This document shows positions 59,386 through 64,000 of a stretch of DNA of 64,000 nucleotides, one piece after another. Source of the stretch: an uncultured Roseibium sp. (GTDB taxonomy: Bacteria; Pseudomonadota; Alphaproteobacteria; Rhizobiales; Stappiaceae); assembly GCF_963669205.1 (NCBI RefSeq), contig NZ_OY769915.1, positions 904,001 through 968,000 on the forward strand, in the 5' to 3' direction. A model generated the notes under the pieces. The model made no database searches. It had not been told where the DNA came from and was given only the letters and a program-made list of their open reading frames with translations. Positions within the stretch are counted from its first letter, which is position 1, and every line of letters starts with the position of its first letter. The position numbers and the translations under genes are program-made.

Positions 59386-60792
59386 ATGACTACCTTATCG
59401 AGGGACGGCACGAGCACGTCCGTACCCAGCCGGTTCTATCTGGCCGCATGGCGCTGGCACTTTTACGCCGGGCTTTTTGTCATTCCCTTCCTGACTGCTC
59501 TTGCCGTGACCGGCATGATGATGATGTATATCGGCTTCCTTGACGGTCGCGACGGCGAGAAGATCATCGTCCAGGTCCCTGCGGTTCCCGTTGCACTGAG
59601 CGTATCCGATCAGGCGGCGTCGGCGCTGGCGAACCGGTCCGGCAGCACCCTTGTCGAATGGCTCAAGGGAGGCTCGGAAAACAGCGTATCCGTTTTCCGG
59701 ATTGCTCAGGATGGCAACCAGTTCATGGTCGCGGTAGACCCCTACACGGGCGACGTCGTTGAAAGCTGGAACCGGCGGCAGGGCTGGTACGATTTTGCTG
59801 ACGGCATGCACAGCAACCTGCTTCTCGGCACACCGGGCGACCGCCTTCTGGAAATCGCGGCGGGTCTCGCCATTGTCCTGATCATCACAGGTATTTATCT
59901 CTGGTGGCCGCGCGACATGTCGCTGGTGCAGTCACTTGTCCCCAACCTGCGTCAAAGGGGACGGGCGCTTTGGAAAACACTTCATGTGAATGTCGGGATC
60001 TATGTGTCGGTGTTCCTGCTCGCCTTCCTGATCACCGGAATGGCCTGGACCGGAATCTGGGGCGGCAAGATCGTGCAGGCCTGGAGCACGTTTCCGGCGG
60101 AGAAATGGGACAACGTCCCGCTTTCGGACGAAACCCACGCCTCCATGAACCATGGCGCGGTTTCCGATCAGCCCTGGGCACTGGAACAGACGAGAATGCC
60201 GGCTTCCGGGTCTGAGGCCGGCGTCGAGGGAACCGCGCCTGGAGTGCCGGTTGATATCGACAGCATCTCGGCACTCGCCGCATCGATCGGGTTCAACGCC
60301 CGCTATCGCATTGGCTATCCGCGCAGCAAGACCGGTGTGTGGACGATCAACCAGGACACCATGAGCGCTGATGCGGAAGACCCGTTCTCCGACAGGACGG
60401 TTCATGTCGATCAGTATACGGGTAAGGTTCTTGCGAATGTTGCCTTTGCCGACTACTCGGCGGCGGGCAAGGCGATGGCCGTCGGTATCCCGTTCCACAT
60501 GGGTCTCATGGGGCTCTGGAACCTTGTTCTCAACACGATTGTCTGCTTGTCGGTTATCTTCCTGTCCGTCAGCGGTGTCGCCATCTGGTGGCTGCGCCGC
60601 CCGAAGGGAGTGGCCCTGCGCGTCTTTGCGCCGAAAACGCCGGATGACCTGCCGCACTGGCGCGGCGCAATGATCCTGATGCTGGCGGTGTCGCTGGCCT
60701 TCCCGCTCGCGGGGATCACGCTGCTTGGCGTGCTTGCGCTTGACTATCTGATCGTGAAACGCATCCCGGCCCTCCGCCGGACGTTCGGATAA
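59386..60792 (+). CDS. PepSY-associated transmembrane protein (PiuB-like)
   Basis: A 468-aa inner-membrane protein of the PepSY_TM family. The first helix lies in WRWHFYAGLFVIPFLTALAVTG with the conserved Trp-His pair; others are near residues 150-170, 200-222, 380-405 and 430-455. PepSY-like periplasmic regions (FMVAVDPYTGDVVESW, TVHVDQYTGKVLANV) lie between them. Relatives act in siderophore-iron reduction or uptake. ATG at 59386 has a TTGGAG site. It follows the DUF2946-like gene, so both likely act together. Confidence 0.85.
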   Translation: MTTLSRDGTSTSVPSRFYLAAWRWHFYAGLFVIPFLTALAVTGMMMMYIGFLDGRDGEKIIVQVPAVPVALSVSDQAASALANRSGSTLVEWLKGGSENSVSVFRIAQDGNQFMVAVDPYTGDVVESWNRRQGWYDFADGMHSNLLLGTPGDRLLEIAAGLAIVLIITGIYLWWPRDMSLVQSLVPNLRQRGRALWKTLHVNVGIYVSVFLLAFLITGMAWTGIWGGKIVQAWSTFPAEKWDNVPLSDETHASMNHGAVSDQPWALEQTRMPASGSEAGVEGTAPGVPVDIDSISALAASIGFNARYRIGYPRSKTGVWTINQDTMSADAEDPFSDRTVHVDQYTGKVLANVAFADYSAAGKAMAVGIPFHMGLMGLWNLVLNTIVCLSVIFLSVSGVAIWWLRRPKGVALRVFAPKTPDDLPHWRGAMILMLAVSLAFPLAGITLLGVLALDYLIVKRIPALRRTFG

Positions 60793-60798
60793 CCGGCT

Positions 60799-60825
60799 CC
60801 GGGCACCGGCACTACCGGTGCCCGG
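60799..60825 (+). terminator. Terminator-like hairpin after the PepSY protein gene
   Basis: CCGGGCACCGG and CCGGTGCCCGG pair perfectly over 11 bp with a 5-nt loop, 7 bp after the stop codon. No T-run follows, so termination may be weak or Rho-assisted. Confidence 0.55.
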
Positions 60826-60937
60826 TATCTCATCAGGTCTTGAAGGCGGCGAGCTTGAAGGCTTGACGGCACATCGGCTTTCGACAAAAAAAATCCCCGC
60901 CTCTTGCAGTGGATGCCGATCAGCCGTGCTGGACCAA

Positions 60938-61240
60938 ATGACATTTTCCGGAGATCTCTGGCTTTCGCCCGGTCCGGGCGGCTGGACATTCGTCACGCTG
61001 CCGGCGGAGTGCGCTGACCAGATCCGGTTTGTAACCGGTGGTCAGAAGACGAAAAGTTGGGGCATGATCAAGGTGAAGGTCACGATCGGATCTTCGACAT
61101 GGCGCACGACTATCTGGCCGGACAAGGCATCGGACTCATTTCTGCTGCCGGTCAAGGCAGCTGTCAGAAAGGCCGAAAAGGTCTCGGTTGGCGACAGGGT
61201 CGAGGTTGATATGACGGTCTTGGATGAGCCGGTCGCATAG
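60938..61240 (+). CDS. DUF1905 domain protein
   Basis: A 100-aa protein that is a single DUF1905 domain: FSGDLWLSPGPGGWTFVTLP at the start, KSWGMIKVKVTIGSSTW in the middle and SFLLPVKAAVRKAEKVSVGD at the end, a small beta-barrel of unknown function. The start at 60938 matches the usual family N-terminus; the longer frame overlaps the upstream hairpin. It converges with the Hsp70-like gene with a 28-bp gap. Confidence 0.85.
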   Translation: MTFSGDLWLSPGPGGWTFVTLPAECADQIRFVTGGQKTKSWGMIKVKVTIGSSTWRTTIWPDKASDSFLLPVKAAVRKAEKVSVGDRVEVDMTVLDEPVA

Positions 61241-61268
61241 TCCAGCTAGAGGCTTTCTCGGGAAGGCT

Positions 61269-62561
61269 TTAAGCCGCCACCGCCCAGTCGTCCGCGTCCG
61301 CGCGCGCACCGATCAGGGCAAGGCCATTGGCAACGGACGTGAGTTCGTTCCCGCCCGAGATTTTCTCCGCGCCGAACCGGTTCGCGAACTGCCGCCGGAC
61401 GGCGGGTACGAACGATGTTCCGCCCGTCATGAACACCCGGTCGATCTCGTTTTCCTGCAATCCCGCCTTTGCCAGCGTCGTGTCGAGCGCCTTGTCCATC
61501 TTGGCAAGATCGCCCGAGATCCAGCTTTCGAAATCTTTGCGGGCAACGGTTGCCCGGAAATCAGCGCCAAGGGGGGAGAAGGAAAACTCGGCCTCATCTT
61601 CCTCCGACAGCCGGGCCTTGGTTTCCGACACCGACTTGTACAGCGGATACCCCTGGTCCTCGTCGACGAGTTCGATGAAGAGTTCGATCTTGTCCGCCTC
61701 CAGGCACCAGCGGAGAAGCTTCTTCATCTCCTTGAAATCGTCGGAGGTCTTGAAGATGGAAAGCATGTGCCAGCGCGCGAAATTGGAAAAGAGGTTGGGC
61801 GGGATTTCCAGCACCTTGCCCATGCTCTGATAGGCCGATCCCTTGCCCAGTTTCGGCAGAACGACATTGTCGATGATGCGGTAGTCGAACGTGTCGCCTG
61901 CAATGCCGATCCCGCCGCGCCCGAGCGGGGTTGCCTTGAGGTGTCCGCCTGCCGTTTCAAAGCGCATGATCGAATAGTCCGTGGTGCCGCCGCCGAGGTC
62001 GGCGACGAGTATGGTCGTATCCCTTTGCAACGACTGCGCATAGGAAAACGCCGCGCCGACCGGTTCCATCACGAACAGGATGTCTTCGAAACCGACTTTC
62101 CGGAAAGCCTTCCTGTAACGCTCCATTGCCAGCCCTTCGTCCGGCCGGTACCCGGCGAATTCGACGGGCCTGCCGACGACAAGCCGGATCCCGGCAGGAT
62201 CGAAGTTTGTCCCCGCGCGCTCGAACGCGCAGCGCAGGAAAGTCGACATGAGATCCTCGAATTCGAACCGGACGCCGTAGACGCCGGTTCCCTTGAAGAG
62301 GCTGCTTGCCGCAAAGGTCTTGAGCGACTGGATGAAACGCACATCCCCGAAGCTTTCAAGAAACTGCCGGATGGCCCAGGGTCCGACCTCGGGATGCAGC
62401 GACCGTGCGGCACCGCGATCAAGAAAGCTCAGGACGGTCGGCAGCGACGTGAAGCTCTCGTCCCTGTCCTGAAAACGGACGGGACGTGTTGCGCCAGGTC
62501 CGTCCGCCGTGACCGCAACCGTGTTGGAAGTTCCGAAATCAAGTCCGATGGTTTCAGTCAT
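61269..62561 (-). CDS. Hsp70-like ATPase without a canonical substrate-binding domain (YegD type)
   Basis: A 430-aa protein consisting only of an actin/Hsp70-type ATPase domain. The phosphate motifs are IGLDFGTSNTVAV (residues 5-17) and VADLGGGTTDYSI, and the adenosine motif is MTGGTSFVPAVRRQF. The C-terminal beta-sandwich and lid of DnaK are absent, as in YegD-like proteins. The clients are unknown. ATG at 62561 follows a GAGG site. It stands alone between DUF1905 and the AraC-type regulator. Confidence 0.88.
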   Translation of the reverse strand: MTETIGLDFGTSNTVAVTADGPGATRPVRFQDRDESFTSLPTVLSFLDRGAARSLHPEVGPWAIRQFLESFGDVRFIQSLKTFAASSLFKGTGVYGVRFEFEDLMSTFLRCAFERAGTNFDPAGIRLVVGRPVEFAGYRPDEGLAMERYRKAFRKVGFEDILFVMEPVGAAFSYAQSLQRDTTILVADLGGGTTDYSIMRFETAGGHLKATPLGRGGIGIAGDTFDYRIIDNVVLPKLGKGSAYQSMGKVLEIPPNLFSNFARWHMLSIFKTSDDFKEMKKLLRWCLEADKIELFIELVDEDQGYPLYKSVSETKARLSEEDEAEFSFSPLGADFRATVARKDFESWISGDLAKMDKALDTTLAKAGLQENEIDRVFMTGGTSFVPAVRRQFANRFGAEKISGGNELTSVANGLALIGARADADDWAVAA

Positions 62562-62731
62562 GTCGGCCGTCCTCACGAAGCAATGCGCAAACGCACCGCG
62601 GGCTGGTCGCGGCAGTTCGGGCGGAAAGGGCACTGGAATTTGGAATGGCCGGGCTGAATACGGGCAATCAGGAAAAAAGGCAAGGCCAAACGAAACGTTC
62701 GGCTGGCAGTTTATGCATACCCCATGTCGGT

Positions 62732-63763
62732 TCAGTGATGTTCCAGAAGACTGTCCTGTTCCGAAAACTCGTCGGGCTCCGGTGTCCGCACGACATTCGA
62801 CGCCTTGCGGGTTCTTTTCCGGCGCTCCGTCGGCGAGAACCCGAACTTCTCCCGGTAGACGCTTGCGAAATGCGCCTGGTCGACAAAGCCCGTCGAGAAG
62901 GCAACCTGCGCGACCGCCATGCGGGTCTTGCGGAGAAGTTCATCGGCCTTGTGCAGGCGGATGTCCATGTAGCAGCGCATGACGGAGATGCCGAGATCCG
63001 ACTTGAAATTTCGCTGCAGCTTGCGCGAGCTGACACCGGCGAGCATCGCGATCTGGTCCAGCGTCAGGAGGTCGCTGACATGGCTTTCCATCAGGTCGAC
63101 CGCAGCCGTCACGCAGCTGTTGACGCCGGTGTTGCTGCCCAGATACCGAGACCGCAGCGGTTCGTCCGCGCTACGCATGCCGCTGTGAACCAGCCAGTCG
63201 CTGACCGTGGTCGCAAGTTCCGCGCCCAGTTCCGACTTGATCAGGGCGAGCATCATGTCGAGCGATGCAACCCCGCCGGCACAGGAATAGCGGTTCCTGT
63301 CGATCACGAAGATCCGCCGCTCCAGAAAGTACCCGTCCGAAAGGGCGTTGAGCTCCTCGAAATGTTCCCAGTGAACTGTGAAGCGCCGGTCTTCCATCAG
63401 GCCGGCCTTCGCCAGAAGCGCACCGCCGCCCGAGATGCCGCCGAGGGCGACCCCGTGCGCGGCCAGCTTGCGCAGCTGCGCGTAGAAGGCGGTGTTCTCC
63501 GCCTCGTCGAGATTGGTCCCGGCGGCGACCAGCAGAAGATCGACCTGGTTGCTCAGGATGCCGAGCGGTTCTGTTTCGATATAGGCGCCGCAGGAGGCGC
63601 GCGCCCGGCCGGCATTTTGCGAGTAGTAGGTCAGCTGAAAGTACTCGGACCCACCCAGAAGATTGGCCGCCCTCAGGGGCTCGATCGCCGACGCGACCGA
63701 CATGAGCGCGTAGCCATCGACCAACAGAAAACCGATCTTGCGTCGTCTGGTCTCGCTTTGCAT
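62732..63763 (-). CDS. GlxA-type transcriptional regulator (DJ-1/PfpI plus AraC domains)
   Basis: A 343-aa regulator. Residues 8-190 form a DJ-1/PfpI-like class I amidotransferase domain whose usual nucleophile elbow reads GGISGGGALLAKAGLM, so no Cys is present and it is a sensor. Residues 215-315 are the AraC DNA-binding domain with two helix-turn-helix elements (LDQIAMLAGVSSRKLQRNFK and VAQVAFSTGFVDQAHFASVYREKFG). Relatives (GbdR, CdhR, ArgR-type) control quaternary-amine and amino-acid catabolism. The target genes are outside the window or unknown. Confidence 0.9.
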   Translation of the reverse strand: MQSETRRRKIGFLLVDGYALMSVASAIEPLRAANLLGGSEYFQLTYYSQNAGRARASCGAYIETEPLGILSNQVDLLLVAAGTNLDEAENTAFYAQLRKLAAHGVALGGISGGGALLAKAGLMEDRRFTVHWEHFEELNALSDGYFLERRIFVIDRNRYSCAGGVASLDMMLALIKSELGAELATTVSDWLVHSGMRSADEPLRSRYLGSNTGVNSCVTAAVDLMESHVSDLLTLDQIAMLAGVSSRKLQRNFKSDLGISVMRCYMDIRLHKADELLRKTRMAVAQVAFSTGFVDQAHFASVYREKFGFSPTERRKRTRKASNVVRTPEPDEFSEQDSLLEHH

Positions 63764-64000
63764 TCCAATATCTTAAGCAGAGTCAGCCCGAGAAGCTAGG
63801 GTCTGTTGAGGTTCAGGTTTCGGTCGTGGCGCGTGTCGGATTTCGGGGCCCGAAGAGGAGGAAAGTCTGCCGTGGTGTGGCCCACCACAAGGAGTTTCCG
63901 ACGCTGTCGGGACCGAAATCCGCCGCGTCGCGACGCGATTTGGCGAAAATAGCCCGTTTCGGCGTCGCAATTTCTTGAAAGGGCTTGCCCTTACTGCGAA
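63764..64000. other. Region upstream of the GlxA-type regulator to the right edge
   Basis: No gene is supported. A palindrome GCGTCGCGACGC lies near 63924-63935 and a small GTGGTG/CACCAC hairpin near 63873-63889. A 65-codon frame on the minus strand has no ribosome site or recognisable domain. Confidence 0.35.

Noticed and set aside
1..64000. tRNA genes, CRISPR arrays, integrase or prophage modules
   Set aside because: None was seen on either strand; the only mobile-type signals are the two inverted-repeat elements and short palindromic repeats.

Overview
The window reads as a chromosomal segment of a GC-rich alphaproteobacterium. Three things point there: the lptC-lptA-lptB-rpoN-hpf-ptsN block, the malonate TRAP/matAB cluster with a MatR-type regulator, and a corrin-ring operon of alphaproteobacterial style. 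A marine member of Hyphomicrobiales (Stappiaceae, for example Roseibium/Labrenzia) is my best guess; it is inference and no 16S gene is present. I see no rRNA, tRNA, CRISPR array or prophage.

Layout. 1-3773: a catalase-family protein cut by the left edge, an L,D-transpeptidase lipoprotein and an ABC-F ATPase. 4052-10544: a malonate uptake and use cluster (matB, matA, TRAP M/Q/P subunits, divergent GntR regulator) with a putative operator between regulator and transporter. 10602-14367: a copper module (P1B ATPase behind a CueR-type promoter, MerR/CueR regulator, two c-type cytochromes). 14508-20342: RNase D, LPS transport genes lptC/A/B, rpoN, hpf and ptsN. 20406-22229: opgH. 22328-25650: a four-gene cluster with a Zn-less MDR dehydrogenase, a PTPS-fold protein that has lost its catalytic residues, a GT4 glycosyltransferase and a methyltransferase. 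25944-31772: a DprE1-like polyprenyl-pentose cluster with a HAD-UbiA fusion, a DprE1-like oxidase, an SMR-fold transporter, an SDR epimerase and a class III aminotransferase. 32325-32927: a VPLPA/PEP-CTERM-like exported protein.

33046-47185 is an exopolysaccharide locus: polytopic membrane protein, Wzx flippase, GumK-like GT70, TupA-like ATP-grasp, EctB-like diaminobutyrate aminotransferase, GH5 glucanase, GT4, Wzy-like polymerase, a GumC-like co-polymerase with a degenerate kinase domain, and a GumM-like GT26. Two 262-bp MITE-like elements sit exactly at the stop codons of two of these genes. The combination of GT70, ATP-grasp and EctB suggests an amide-linked diaminobutyrate decoration on a uronic acid residue.

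47195-58561 encodes nearly the whole corrin-ring pathway from uroporphyrinogen III to the a,c-diamide. It uses a cobalt-early gene set (cbiD, a cbiG-cobJ fusion, and a His-tailed cbiX). An unrecognised 82-aa ORF is translationally coupled inside the operon. 58830-63763: a DUF2946-like protein and PepSY membrane protein, a DUF1905 protein, an Hsp70-like (YegD-type) ATPase and a GlxA-type AraC regulator. Many lines above rest on motif recognition by eye; nothing was searched against databases.
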